DNA from: Marinobacter sp. DY40_1A1
GTDB taxonomy: Bacteria; Pseudomonadota; Gammaproteobacteria; Pseudomonadales; Oleiphilaceae
Direction of reading: 5' to 3'
Length of the DNA: 64,000 bases
NCBI RefSeq assembly: GCF_016597815.1
Contig: NZ_VCHA01000004.1
Location: 310,001-374,000 of the forward strand
Part shown: positions 1 through 8,216 of the stretch, piece after piece
Layout of the letters: each line of letters opens with the position of its first letter
Position numbering within the stretch: position 1 is the stretch's first letter
Made by a program: the position numbers and the translations under genes
Notes under the pieces: generated by a model
What the model was told of the DNA's origin: nothing
Seen by the model: the letters and a program-made list of their open reading frames with translations, nothing else
The model's database searches: none

Positions 1-157
1 GGAACCAAAAGCGTTTGAATCTCTGGTGAGCGTATGGGGCGTACGCCGCACACACCGGCAATTCTGGGAAATTCTTCACGACATTACCGCCTGGCACCGT
101 GAGCACCAGCCCCTGCAGGCAGGAATTTTCGACATTAACCGTTACGAAAACCTGTAA
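1..157 (+). CDS. C-terminal end of an unidentified protein (partial)
   Basis: An open frame enters from the left edge (codons in phase from base 2) and ends at TAA 155-157, giving about 51 C-terminal residues that end in DINRYENL. The tail is rich in aromatic and charged residues (FWEILHDITAWHREH) and has no membrane segment or motif I recognise. The ATP-grasp gene downstream is on the opposite strand, so the two converge with only 32 bases between their stops. The start and most of the gene lie outside the window, so no function is proposed. The frame is judged real because it is open throughout and ends just before the convergent gene. Confidence 0.55.
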   Translation, partial: EPKAFESLVSVWGVRRTHRQFWEILHDITAWHREHQPLQAGIFDINRYENL

Positions 158-189
158 CCCTTTAACTGTCTAACTCTCTAACCCAGGGC

Positions 190-1008
190 TCAAACCGCCA
201 CAGGGTGGAATGGCTCGGGGGTGTTGGATCCACCAGGGTCCCGGGGCTCACTCTGCTGTTGCAGGTATTCCAGAATAGCGTCTTTCAGATCGCTGCCCTG
301 GCCCAACCCCTGATTACCGAATAAGCGGTTGAATTCCAGCACAAAGGGATAGCCTTCAACCAAGGCAATATCGAAACCGGCGTGATCCACGCCAAGCTCT
401 CGGGCAAGCCGCAGCGCCAAATCGGTCATCACCTCCGGCACCGGGCTGTTATCAATCTTGCCGCCCTTGGATACATTGTTGTAAAAGCCCTGATCCGCCT
501 GGGTGCGCCAATAGGCTGTCACAACCTTATCGCCCACCACCACAATGCGCGCATCGCGATCCAGCGGCAGGTATTCCTGAGCGTACAGGACCTCGGTGCG
601 ATCGCAGTATTTATGCCAATCGTCACGGGTTTCAATCAGCCACACACCTTCGCCCATGCTGGCTTTGGGCAGCTTTGCCACAAACGGCAGCGCCATCACA
701 CTCCAGATGTGCTCGCGCTCCTCCGGGCCGTTAGCCTCAATGATTGTCCAGGGAATGTGCTCTGGCGCAACCGCCTCAAACGCCCGGGTCATTTCCACTT
801 TGTCGTGGCCAATGTGGTAGCTCGCCACACTGGGGAACACACGACATTTCAAGCCATGTACCAACGCATTGAGCTGCCAGTATTCGGGGAATAGCACCCA
901 GTCTGCATTGCGCAGCAATTCTTTATGGCGCAGGTAATTCTCCGGTTTCAATACCGTCGTATCCGGAAAGCCAAGTGTGCGGAAAATATTAAATGATACG
1001 AAATTCAT
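190..1008 (-). CDS. ATP-grasp domain protein (RimK-like)
   Basis: The protein of about 272 residues has the layout of an ATP-grasp ligase: a short N-terminal Rossmann-like part (MNFVSFNIFRTLG), a central segment with the nucleotide-binding run PFVAKLPKASMGEGVWL, and a C-terminal metal-binding part with GFDIALVEG and VLEFNRLFGNQG, where E and N are the usual Mg2+ ligands. Such enzymes join a carboxylate to an amine or thiol using ATP; the substrate here cannot be read from sequence. ATG at 1006-1008 is preferred because it begins the conserved-looking N-terminus, but it has no clear Shine-Dalgarno. An in-frame TTG at 1036-1038 would add ten residues. The gene points away from the small exported protein at 1169. 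Confidence 0.75.
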   Translation of the reverse strand: MNFVSFNIFRTLGFPDTTVLKPENYLRHKELLRNADWVLFPEYWQLNALVHGLKCRVFPSVASYHIGHDKVEMTRAFEAVAPEHIPWTIIEANGPEEREHIWSVMALPFVAKLPKASMGEGVWLIETRDDWHKYCDRTEVLYAQEYLPLDRDARIVVVGDKVVTAYWRTQADQGFYNNVSKGGKIDNSPVPEVMTDLALRLARELGVDHAGFDIALVEGYPFVLEFNRLFGNQGLGQGSDLKDAILEYLQQQSEPRDPGGSNTPEPFHPVAV

Positions 1009-1118
1009 GGGCGGGATCGCGCTGAGTGAAGTGCGCAATTTTTAAGCAGTTTCACCTTGGGCGCAAGTATTTTTTTGTGGGCCAAATTGACGGTGGTCAT
1101 GGCTTTCAGTAACGCAAC

Positions 1119-1133
1119 TGATAATAATTCGCA
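1119..1133 (+). promoter_or_regulatory. Candidate Fur box upstream of the small exported protein
   Basis: TGATAAT-A-ATTCGCA fits the 7-1-7 Fur model (TGATAAT-N-ATTATCA) at 12 of 14 half-site positions. The flanking bases continue the typical pattern (ATAATTCGCATTA). It lies 35 bases before the ATG at 1169 and between divergent genes, so it could also affect the ATP-grasp gene. The match is by eye; no score was computed. Confidence 0.5.
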
Positions 1134-1168
1134 TTACATTATGCGTTAACTTACCACGGAGCTTTACC

Positions 1169-1537
1169 ATGACAATCGTTCGCCAGTTTACCGCCGTAGC
1201 TGCCTCCCTGCTGATCGCCGTGCCCGCATTTGCCGGCGACAGCAGCCACTTCAAAGGCCAGCCAGCAAACACCCTTGAGCAGGCCGTTGCCAATTTTTCC
1301 GAGTACAACACCAAGCTGGAGAAAGTGCTGGCCGGTGAACTCACCCCGGAAGCCATGAACGAAGTACACCAACTCACCTACACTCTTGAAAATGCCCTGC
1401 AAAAGCTGGATGACGAGATTGATGCACTTGAGGATACTCTGGAGAAAGTCCACAAGGCCTCCGAGCATGCAGACCCGGATACCGTGCGCACCGCCGGCGA
1501 ACAGTACCTCAGCAACAGCCGGAAAATGATCAAGTAG
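1169..1537 (+). CDS. Small exported helical protein, DUF6746-type
   Basis: This 122-residue protein has a clear signal peptide (LLIAVPAFA, cleavage near residue 22). The mature part is almost entirely charged amphipathic helix (FSEYNTKLEKVLAGEL, LENALQKLDDEIDALEDTLEKV), consistent with a periplasmic helical bundle. I associate it with DUF6746 from memory, with moderate certainty; function is unknown. The start is firm: GGAG lies seven bases before the ATG. A candidate Fur box upstream suggests iron-regulated expression. The length and helical build resemble cytochrome b562-type bundles, and histidines occur in VHQL and HKASEH, but there is no CXXCH and heme binding is speculation. The stop abuts the hrpB stop on the other strand. 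Confidence 0.7.
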   Translation: MTIVRQFTAVAASLLIAVPAFAGDSSHFKGQPANTLEQAVANFSEYNTKLEKVLAGELTPEAMNEVHQLTYTLENALQKLDDEIDALEDTLEKVHKASEHADPDTVRTAGEQYLSNSRKMIK

Positions 1538-4072
1538 TTATTGGCGGGGCTTTCGTTTAACGCCCTGCTGGGCAACAGCGGTTAGCGGGTCTTCTGGCCA
1601 GGGATGTTTGGGGTAGCGGCCACGGGTGTCTTTGCGCACCTGGGGGTAAACGTTAACCCAAAAGCTGGCCAGATCGGCCGTAACCGCCAGCGGCCTCTGG
1701 GCCGGGGAAAGCAGGTGAATCAGCACAGGCACTTTGCCGCCCGCAACCGCAGGTGTCGTTAACCAGCCAAACAGGGCCTGCAACTTGGCCGCCAATACCG
1801 GGCCATTCTCTGCGGTGTAATCCAGGGTTACGGAGCTGCCGGTGGGAATGGTCAGGCTGGTTGGGGCCAACTCCCCCAGCTGCTGCTGTTGCGGGTAGTC
1901 CAGCACACTGCTCAGGACATTCTGCAGGTTCAGTTTGGCCAGATCAGACCAGCGGCTGATGCCGCTCAGGAAGGGCCCAAGCCATTCTTCCAGAGATTCT
2001 GTCAGGGCTTGATCACTGACATCCGGCCACTGCCCGGGAAAGTGCCTGGCCAGCATAGCAACTCGCGCCTGCCACTGCCGGGCAGCGGGCGTCCAGGGCA
2101 GGTTATCCAGGCCTCTGCGCCGAACGGCGGCGAGTATGCCCTGCTGAATCAGTTCCGGTGAGGGTTTTGCCAGCGGTTTTTCGGCAAGGAGCAGTGCCCC
2201 CAGCCTGCGTGTTTTGCGAGCGATCACTGTGCCGCGTTTATCATCCCATTCCGCTTCATCCTGCTCTCGAATATGAGCCGCGAGATCGGCTTCCAGCGTT
2301 GCAAGGTCCACTGGCGCTGCCAGATAAATCCTTGCTTCTCTGGCCTTACCGTCCAGATCTGCCGCCACCAGCCATTCATGCCGGGCCAGCCCATCGTCGT
2401 CTCGCAGTAGTGCGCCTTTGCCGTTGCTGAGCTGGTAGCGTGGTGTATCTCCGGGGCGGCGTTTGCCGATGCGATCCGGGTAAGCGAGCGCCAATAAACG
2501 CCCCACTTCCGTGGCCGTTGGCATGAGTTCTTGTTCGTTCTTTTCATTATCGCCAGACGCTGACAAACGCCTGGCCTGCTGGCGCAGTGCCTGAAGACGG
2601 TGCGGGTCTATACGTTGAGAACCTCGTTCTCCACGAAGCGCGCGGATGCGTTCATGCATGTCAGCACCGGCACCCGGGCCCAGCAAGTCCCTGTCTTCCA
2701 GCAACGCGGCCAGCTCCGCCGCCAGCTTGCCCAGCCCAAGCGATCGCCCGAGCAAGACCATGTGCGCCAATCTGGGGTGAATGCCCAACCCCCGCGCTGA
2801 TTTCCCGTGATCGGTGATTGCGCCGTCATCATCCAGCATGTCCAGCCACTGCAGAAGTTCCACACCCTGCTGCCAATGGGCGGGTGGGGGCGGGTCGATC
2901 CATACCAGGTTATCCGGCGTTCGGGCGCCCCACTGGGCCAGTTCGAGCACCAGTGGCGCCAGATCGGCCTCACGAATTTCTGGTGGCGTAAAGTCTGCCA
3001 GCCCGAACTGTTCCGACTCACTCCATAACCGGTAACACACACCCGGCTCTACCCGGCCTGCGCGACCTTTCCGTTGCTCTGCGGAAGCTTTGGAAGCCCG
3101 GCCAGTAATCAGCCGTGTCATGCCACTATTTGGGTCAAACACAGCTCGGCGTTGCTGGCCGCTGTCCACCACCACCCGCACGCCTTCAATGGTCAGACTG
3201 GTTTCTGCGATAGCGGTTGCCAGCACGACTTTGCGAGTGCCCTCTGCAGCCGGCGCAATGGCCTGATCCTGCTCTGCCGCTTTCAGGTTGCCGAACAGAG
3301 GCGCGATGACAACGTTCGAGGCTACCTGCCCGGCCAACGCTTGAGCCACCCGGTGAATCTCTCCTGCACCTGGCAGGAACACCAGCACCGAGCCGGGTTG
3401 CTGCGCCAGAGCTTCGGATACAACTGCAACGACCTGATCGACCAGCCTTGGGTAGCGCTGCGTGGTGGGCGCAGGGCGATAGAACACCTCCACAGGAAAG
3501 GCTCGCCCTTCGCTGCTTAATACGGGTACATCTCCGAGCAGGCGGGCAATGGGGGCTGTGTCCAGTGTGGCGGACATCACCAGTACTCGCAGATCTTCCC
3601 TCAGTGCTTCTTGTGTCTCGCGCACCAGTGCCAGCCCGAGGTCGGCCTGCAGGGAGCGTTCGTGGAATTCATCGAAGAGCACAGCGGCGTAGTCTTCCAG
3701 CATGGGATCGCTCTGGATCAGCCGGGTGAGTATGCCTTCGGTCACAACTTCTATGCGTGTCAGGCCAGATATTTTGGTGTCCAGGCGCGTGCGGTAACCA
3801 ATAGTTTGCCCGGGCTGCTCACCCAGCCGCGATGCCATGAATCTGGCCGCGGAACGAGCTGCCAAACGCCGGGGTTCAAGCATCAGGATTTTACGGCCTT
3901 GCAGCCAAGGTTCAGCCAGCAGTGCCAAGGGTACCCGCGTAGTTTTACCTGCGCCCGGGGGTGCCTGCAGCAGGGCCGTGGTGGCTTGCTGCAGGGTGTG
4001 TTTCAGCTCTGGGAGGATGTGGTCTATTGGGAGCACGGCTATCAATCGTGCGGAATTGTTCTTGCGTGCCAA
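1538..4072 (-). CDS. hrpB: ATP-dependent helicase HrpB
   Basis: At 844 residues this is a normal-length HrpB, a DEAH/RHA-type superfamily 2 RNA helicase. Walker A is at about residues 37-46 (APPGAGKTTR), motif II is DEFH at 134-137, motif III is SATLD, and motif VI appears as the QRKGRAGR run. The helicase-associated and HrpB C-terminal domains follow. Its physiological role is poorly defined in most bacteria. The listed start is TTG at 4070-4072 with AAGG eight bases upstream, overlapping the MFS gene by 31 bases; a GTG at 4034-4036, just after the MFS stop, is an alternative. The gene stops exactly against the convergent stop at 1537. Confidence 0.93.
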   Translation of the reverse strand: MARKNNSARLIAVLPIDHILPELKHTLQQATTALLQAPPGAGKTTRVPLALLAEPWLQGRKILMLEPRRLAARSAARFMASRLGEQPGQTIGYRTRLDTKISGLTRIEVVTEGILTRLIQSDPMLEDYAAVLFDEFHERSLQADLGLALVRETQEALREDLRVLVMSATLDTAPIARLLGDVPVLSSEGRAFPVEVFYRPAPTTQRYPRLVDQVVAVVSEALAQQPGSVLVFLPGAGEIHRVAQALAGQVASNVVIAPLFGNLKAAEQDQAIAPAAEGTRKVVLATAIAETSLTIEGVRVVVDSGQQRRAVFDPNSGMTRLITGRASKASAEQRKGRAGRVEPGVCYRLWSESEQFGLADFTPPEIREADLAPLVLELAQWGARTPDNLVWIDPPPPAHWQQGVELLQWLDMLDDDGAITDHGKSARGLGIHPRLAHMVLLGRSLGLGKLAAELAALLEDRDLLGPGAGADMHERIRALRGERGSQRIDPHRLQALRQQARRLSASGDNEKNEQELMPTATEVGRLLALAYPDRIGKRRPGDTPRYQLSNGKGALLRDDDGLARHEWLVAADLDGKAREARIYLAAPVDLATLEADLAAHIREQDEAEWDDKRGTVIARKTRRLGALLLAEKPLAKPSPELIQQGILAAVRRRGLDNLPWTPAARQWQARVAMLARHFPGQWPDVSDQALTESLEEWLGPFLSGISRWSDLAKLNLQNVLSSVLDYPQQQQLGELAPTSLTIPTGSSVTLDYTAENGPVLAAKLQALFGWLTTPAVAGGKVPVLIHLLSPAQRPLAVTADLASFWVNVYPQVRKDTRGRYPKHPWPEDPLTAVAQQGVKRKPRQ

Positions 4073-5256
4073 GCTTCAGGCCTTGGAACAAAAAACACAA
4101 AAAGTAATCCGAAAACCAGCGCCCCGACACCTATACCGAAAGCGGATACCAGAGTGCCGCCGGCGTCGAGCCACTGTTTGGTTAGCCAAGGACCAGCCAT
4201 TTGGGTGAACCCGTAGAGGGCGACCATGGCTGCAGACAACCGGGGCCCTTGATGTGGATGCAGGGCACGCCCAAGCCGCTGGGTGAGCAGCACCGTTCCC
4301 AGAAACGTGCTTCCTACCAGTGCTGCACATAACAACAGGCCTAGGGCGCCGGGCACGATAACGGCTGCCAGCACACCCGCAAGCTGAATCAGGAAATTCA
4401 GCTTCAACGCAGGTATATCGCCCATTTTCGTGCCCAGCTTATTCCACACCCAGGCGGCAGGAATTGTGCACAAGGCTACGATTAGCCAGGCCCCATCAAG
4501 CAGCCAGTGTTCGGCGTCGAGCTCGAGCTTTGCCAGCAGTGGCAGAAAGGTCATGGGAAGGATGTAACCCAGACCTGCGCCCGCGTACGACAGAAACAGA
4601 GGAATGCTGGCGCGATCGATTAACGGGGTTTTGGCTTTCACTTTGCCATCATTGCCAGGCACCTGATCTGGCACGTCGAGCTTTATCAAGCGGCGAGCGC
4701 CCCAAATGGCCAAAGGAATGGATGCCAGAGCCACTGGCCACCAGCGTGCAGCACCTTCCAGCCAATCTGCAGTGCCGGTAACGAGTCCACTGGAGAGTAG
4801 CAAGCCCAGCCCCACCCCAACGTAGACCAACCCACTCATGCTCGAACGGTTGCGCAGCACCAACCATTCCAGAATCAATGCAGGTGCCTGCACGAAAACA
4901 ACTCCGTTAGCGACACCATTCAACCAGCGGGCGGTGGAGATGGCTGTCAGGTTGTCCGTTTGGGTAACGAAGATCGTGGTTATAACGTGAACGACGAGAA
5001 ACGCGGGCAGCAAAATGCGGATATGGCTAACCCTATGCCAGCGAATCGCCAGCATGGCACCCATCAGATAGCCTAAATAGTTCCAGGTGGCGATTGCTGC
5101 GCCTTCCGGCGCGGTGAGCTGGCCGTCGTCGATCAGGTAGGGCAACAGCGGGGTGTAAACAAAGCGGCCCAGTGTGTGCACAACCATAAGCACAATGGCA
5201 CCCGCAGCCAGAACGCTAAAGAGTTCTTTCAGAGTTGTGGTGTTCTGCTTGTACAT
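4042..5256 (-). CDS. MFS transporter, YbfB/YjiJ-like
   Basis: This 404-residue membrane protein has about twelve hydrophobic segments and a central charged loop near residues 190-215, as in major facilitator permeases. The N-terminal run FVYTPLLPYLIDDG followed by the NYLGYLMGA segment is typical of the YbfB/YjiJ group, whose substrates are not established. It ends inside the start region of hrpB, so the two are probably co-transcribed. A 97-base gap separates it from the SCO gene upstream, so it may be read through from the oxidase cluster, although nothing in the protein suggests an oxidase role. Confidence 0.85.
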   Translation of the reverse strand: MYKQNTTTLKELFSVLAAGAIVLMVVHTLGRFVYTPLLPYLIDDGQLTAPEGAAIATWNYLGYLMGAMLAIRWHRVSHIRILLPAFLVVHVITTIFVTQTDNLTAISTARWLNGVANGVVFVQAPALILEWLVLRNRSSMSGLVYVGVGLGLLLSSGLVTGTADWLEGAARWWPVALASIPLAIWGARRLIKLDVPDQVPGNDGKVKAKTPLIDRASIPLFLSYAGAGLGYILPMTFLPLLAKLELDAEHWLLDGAWLIVALCTIPAAWVWNKLGTKMGDIPALKLNFLIQLAGVLAAVIVPGALGLLLCAALVGSTFLGTVLLTQRLGRALHPHQGPRLSAAMVALYGFTQMAGPWLTKQWLDAGGTLVSAFGIGVGALVFGLLFVFFVPRPEAWHARTIPHD

Positions 5257-5353
5257 ACTGTCGGTTCCGGCGAGTGCATTTTCAGCCGGGCAGTCTATGC
5301 GAGTCGCGCCGCTATGTCAGTCTGACCTTAGCAGAACAGGCTGCTTATCCGCC

Positions 5354-6019
5354 TCAGGTGCGCGGGATTTCACTGTTGGCTTTAGCCCAAATGTAGATAC
5401 GCTCAAAGGCTTCCGCCAGCTGTTCCGGGTTATGGGGTGGCTGAATCAATGCCGCCAGCTGGCCGTCGGGATTCACCAACGCAAAATGTCCACTGTGATC
5501 TACAAGCAGTTCACCGTCTACGTCTCGGTGTACAAACACGGCACTCAAACTTTGCGCCAGTGCACGCAATGTTTCCAGATCTCCAGTCAGGCCGTGAAAG
5601 TCTTCGCCGAAAAACCCGGTATAGGCTTTCAGTTTTTCAGGCGTGTCGTGTTCAGGGTCGGCAGTGACCAGCAGGTAATCCGGCTGGGGCAAGTCTTTCG
5701 AAAGTAGCTTGTCGGTGCGTCGCAGGTTCGCCATGGCCGCCGGGCAGATATCCGGGCAGTTGGTGTAGCCAACAAAAGCAAAGGTCCACTTACCCTGGAG
5801 ACTCTCACGGGTGACGGTTTCGCCGTTTTCGTTCGTTAGCGTGAACTCGACAAGTGGCCGCGGTTGGTCATAAACATAGGTGTTCATTTCAGCCAGATCC
5901 GGAGCAGGCGTGGGCTCCCCGCTGTCCACCAGGAATACCTGCCGACCAATAACCAGGCCAAATACGAGTACCACCAACAACAGAAGTACAAACAGCGTGA
6001 CCTTCAATGAACGATTCAT
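5354..6019 (-). CDS. SCO/SenC copper chaperone for cytochrome oxidase
   Basis: The 221-residue protein has an N-terminal membrane anchor (residues 7-25) and a periplasmic thioredoxin fold. The SCO metal site is complete: TNCPDICP gives Cys88 and Cys92, and VDHSGH supplies His175. SCO proteins deliver copper to, or reduce the cysteines of, the CuA centre in subunit II. ATG 6017-6019 is chosen because AGGAG lies seven bases upstream; a TTG six codons earlier lacks this. It is the last assembly gene of the minus-strand oxidase cluster and is separated from ctaB by a palindromic repeat. Confidence 0.93.
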   Translation of the reverse strand: MNRSLKVTLFVLLLLVVLVFGLVIGRQVFLVDSGEPTPAPDLAEMNTYVYDQPRPLVEFTLTNENGETVTRESLQGKWTFAFVGYTNCPDICPAAMANLRRTDKLLSKDLPQPDYLLVTADPEHDTPEKLKAYTGFFGEDFHGLTGDLETLRALAQSLSAVFVHRDVDGELLVDHSGHFALVNPDGQLAALIQPPHNPEQLAEAFERIYIWAKANSEIPRT

Positions 6020-6061
6020 TATTACTCCTAATGGCAAACTCTACGGTAACGCAGCGACAGT

Positions 6062-6141
6062 AGGAGGGATGCCTTTTCTGCAGGGAAAAAGATGTCTGAG
6101 CGCAGCGAGTTGTTTTTCCCGGAAGAAAAGGCATCCCTCCT
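6062..6141. repeat. Palindromic repeat element, copy 1
   Basis: The left arm AGGAGGGATGCCTTTTCT pairs perfectly with the right arm ending at 6141. A three-base mismatch (gca/gga) follows, then an inner stem GGGAAAAA/TTTTTCCC around a loop containing TGTCTGAGCGCAGCGAGTT. The same loop, inner stem and mismatch position recur at 22728 and 23013 with different outer arms. It fills the gap between ctaB (stop 6162) and the SCO gene (start 6019), so it may form a strong hairpin in the message that tunes downstream expression. Confidence 0.85.
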
Positions 6142-6161
6142 GCTGGCGCGTCTGCACCAAG

Positions 6162-7082
6162 TCAGAAAAACACGTAGTGGTCTACAAGGAGTACCACAAA
6201 CAGGGCCATCAGGTAAGTGATGGAGTATTTGAAGGTGTTAAGTGCCACTCGGCGGTCGTCGCCTTTTAGCAGGCGTATGGCGTACTGCAGAAAGCGTAGG
6301 CCAAGAGCGAGCGCGCCAGCGAGATATATCCAGCCGGACATACCTGTGACGAAAGGTAGCAGGCTGACTGCCAACAGCATCAGGGTGTAGAGCAGAATGT
6401 GCAGTTCAGTAAACTTATTACCATGGGTGACCGGCAACATGGGAATGCCGGCTTTGGCGTATTCCTCTTTACGGTGAATAGCCAGGGCCCAGAAGTGCGG
6501 GGGAGTCCAGGCGAAGATGATGAGAACGAGCAATAGGGCATGGCCTTCTACCTGGCCAGTTACTGCTGTCCAGCCGAGCAATGGCGGCATGGCGCCGGCG
6601 AGGCCACCGATGGTGATGTTTTGGGGCGTTGCCCGTTTCAGGAACAGTGTATAAACGCCGGCATAACCTACCAGAGAGGCCAAAGTAAGCCATGCGGTGA
6701 GATGGTTCACCTGCCACATCAATACCACCATGCCTACGCTGGCCAGCAGTGTAGCGAACACTATGGCTTCTACCGGAGAGATTTTACCGGTAGCCACAGG
6801 GCGCTTGCGGGTTCGGGCCATTACGGTATCTATTTTCTGGTCGACCACGTGGTTGACCACGGCGGCAGCGCCGGCAAGAAAGGCTATGCCCAGGTTGCCC
6901 CATATCAGCACGCTCAGGCTGGGCAGGCCGGAAGTGGCCAAGAGCATGCCAATGGCGGATGTCAGGATCATCAAGGCCACTACGTTGGGCTTGGTCAGCT
7001 CCAGATAATCTCGCCAGGATATGGCGCGTGCGGATTGGCTGGTCGTGTTGCGGGCCGGCAGTACGTCCACTTGCTCACTCAT
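6162..7082 (-). CDS. ctaB: Protoheme IX farnesyltransferase (heme O synthase)
   Basis: This 306-residue integral membrane prenyltransferase converts heme B to heme O, the first step of heme A synthesis. The UbiA-family signature is visible: LTKPNVVALMILTS near the N-terminus, NHVVDQKIDTVMARTRKRP (the aspartate-rich NxxxDxxxD-like motif and the RTxxRP run), and a later YAKAGIPMLPV segment. The start MSEQ at 7080-7082 overlaps the ctaA stop as ATGA, showing translational coupling. An open frame continues upstream but belongs to ctaA DNA read in another phase. Confidence 0.95.
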   Translation of the reverse strand: MSEQVDVLPARNTTSQSARAISWRDYLELTKPNVVALMILTSAIGMLLATSGLPSLSVLIWGNLGIAFLAGAAAVVNHVVDQKIDTVMARTRKRPVATGKISPVEAIVFATLLASVGMVVLMWQVNHLTAWLTLASLVGYAGVYTLFLKRATPQNITIGGLAGAMPPLLGWTAVTGQVEGHALLLVLIIFAWTPPHFWALAIHRKEEYAKAGIPMLPVTHGNKFTELHILLYTLMLLAVSLLPFVTGMSGWIYLAGALALGLRFLQYAIRLLKGDDRRVALNTFKYSITYLMALFVVLLVDHYVFF

Positions 7083-8194
7083 GCCGTAATCTCCTGATGC
7101 ATTATTGTTGTATGTGTTGCTCTTGCGGCTTGTGCCTGGGGCAGCAGATTGTGCTGCCAGATCAGGTATATCACCGACAGCAGCAGCCCGGCGCCCATAG
7201 CGTTGTGGGCCACTGCAATCGGCAGGGGAATATGGAAAATAATGTTGGCGAGCCCCAGGGTTATCTGGGCCACCAGCGCTGCGGAAACCAGCAGCACCGG
7301 GCGGCGCAGTTCGCGACTGGCGCTTCTGCGCCAGATCAGGGTCAGCAAAACAGCGAAATACCCCAGAACCACCAGAGCACCAACTCTGTGGGTTACGTGT
7401 ATGGCTACCCGGCCATGGGCTGTGAGTTGCCCACCCAGATAGTTTGGGCCCACATGCTGGGTAATATCGAAGCCATGCTGGAAGTCCATATCCTTTGGCC
7501 ACCACTCACCCTGACAGGTGGGCAGGTCGGTACAGGCGACAGCCGCATAGTTGGCTGCCGTCCAGGCGCCCAAGGCAATTTGCAGGATTACCAGCAACAA
7601 TCCGCCATAGAGCCAGGGACGGAATTTCGCAATGTGGGGCCTTGGCGCCGAGGGGTTCGGATTTTCTTCGGTGGCCTGTGTTGCAGAGAATTTTCTTAGC
7701 CGCAGCACCAGCAAGGTGAGCAAGCTCAAGGTGGTAAAGCCGCCAAGAAGGTGAAGTGCGACCACTTGAGGCCAGAGCTTCAAGGTAACCGTCCACATGC
7801 CAAACGCACCCTGCAGCAGAATAAACCCTGCAATGAACAGAGGCAGCTTGAAAGGTACACCGCTGCGGCGCTTGCGCACGGCGCTTACTGCCAGCCCGAA
7901 CACCACCAGCCCCAAGGTGCCGGCGGCGTACCGGTGGATCATTTCCGGCCAGCCCTTGGCCACATCCACCGGAGAATCGGGGAACCGGGCATTGGCTATG
8001 GCAATGTGTGTGTCGCTCTGAGGCACTGTCATGAAGCCATAGCATCCAGGCCAGTCGGGGCAACCCAGCCCGGCATCCACCAGCCGGGTCCAGGCGCCCA
8101 GCATGATGACGACAATGGCGAGAAGCACTGAGAAAGTCGCCCAGTTTGCCATGGCTTTGGCGTTAGGCTGGTTGCCGGTAGACAGATGCGTCAA
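7079..8194 (-). CDS. ctaA: Heme A synthase (CtaA/COX15)
   Basis: The 371-residue, about eight-helix membrane protein hydroxylates heme O to heme A for the oxidase. COX15 hallmarks are visible: GAWTRLVDAGLGCPDWPGC near residue 35, MIHRYAAGTLG, LHLLGGF and a late VTHRVGA with the heme-ligand histidines. The cysteine pair in ACTDLPTCQGEW is also typical. The start is TTG at 8192-8194, supported by GGAGGAG five bases upstream; the internal ATG at 8150-8152 has no such signal. It overlaps ctaB by four bases and follows the CxxxC protein by 22 bases. Confidence 0.94.
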   Translation of the reverse strand: MTHLSTGNQPNAKAMANWATFSVLLAIVVIMLGAWTRLVDAGLGCPDWPGCYGFMTVPQSDTHIAIANARFPDSPVDVAKGWPEMIHRYAAGTLGLVVFGLAVSAVRKRRSGVPFKLPLFIAGFILLQGAFGMWTVTLKLWPQVVALHLLGGFTTLSLLTLLVLRLRKFSATQATEENPNPSAPRPHIAKFRPWLYGGLLLVILQIALGAWTAANYAAVACTDLPTCQGEWWPKDMDFQHGFDITQHVGPNYLGGQLTAHGRVAIHVTHRVGALVVLGYFAVLLTLIWRRSASRELRRPVLLVSAALVAQITLGLANIIFHIPLPIAVAHNAMGAGLLLSVIYLIWQHNLLPQAQAARATHTTIMHQEITA

Positions 8195-8216
8195 GGTAAC
8201 TCCTCCGGGCTGAGCC

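Noticed and set aside
7083..7505. Long N-terminal extension of heme O synthase
   Set aside because: The frame stays open, but the region is fully occupied by ctaA, and ATGA coupling marks the true start at 7082.
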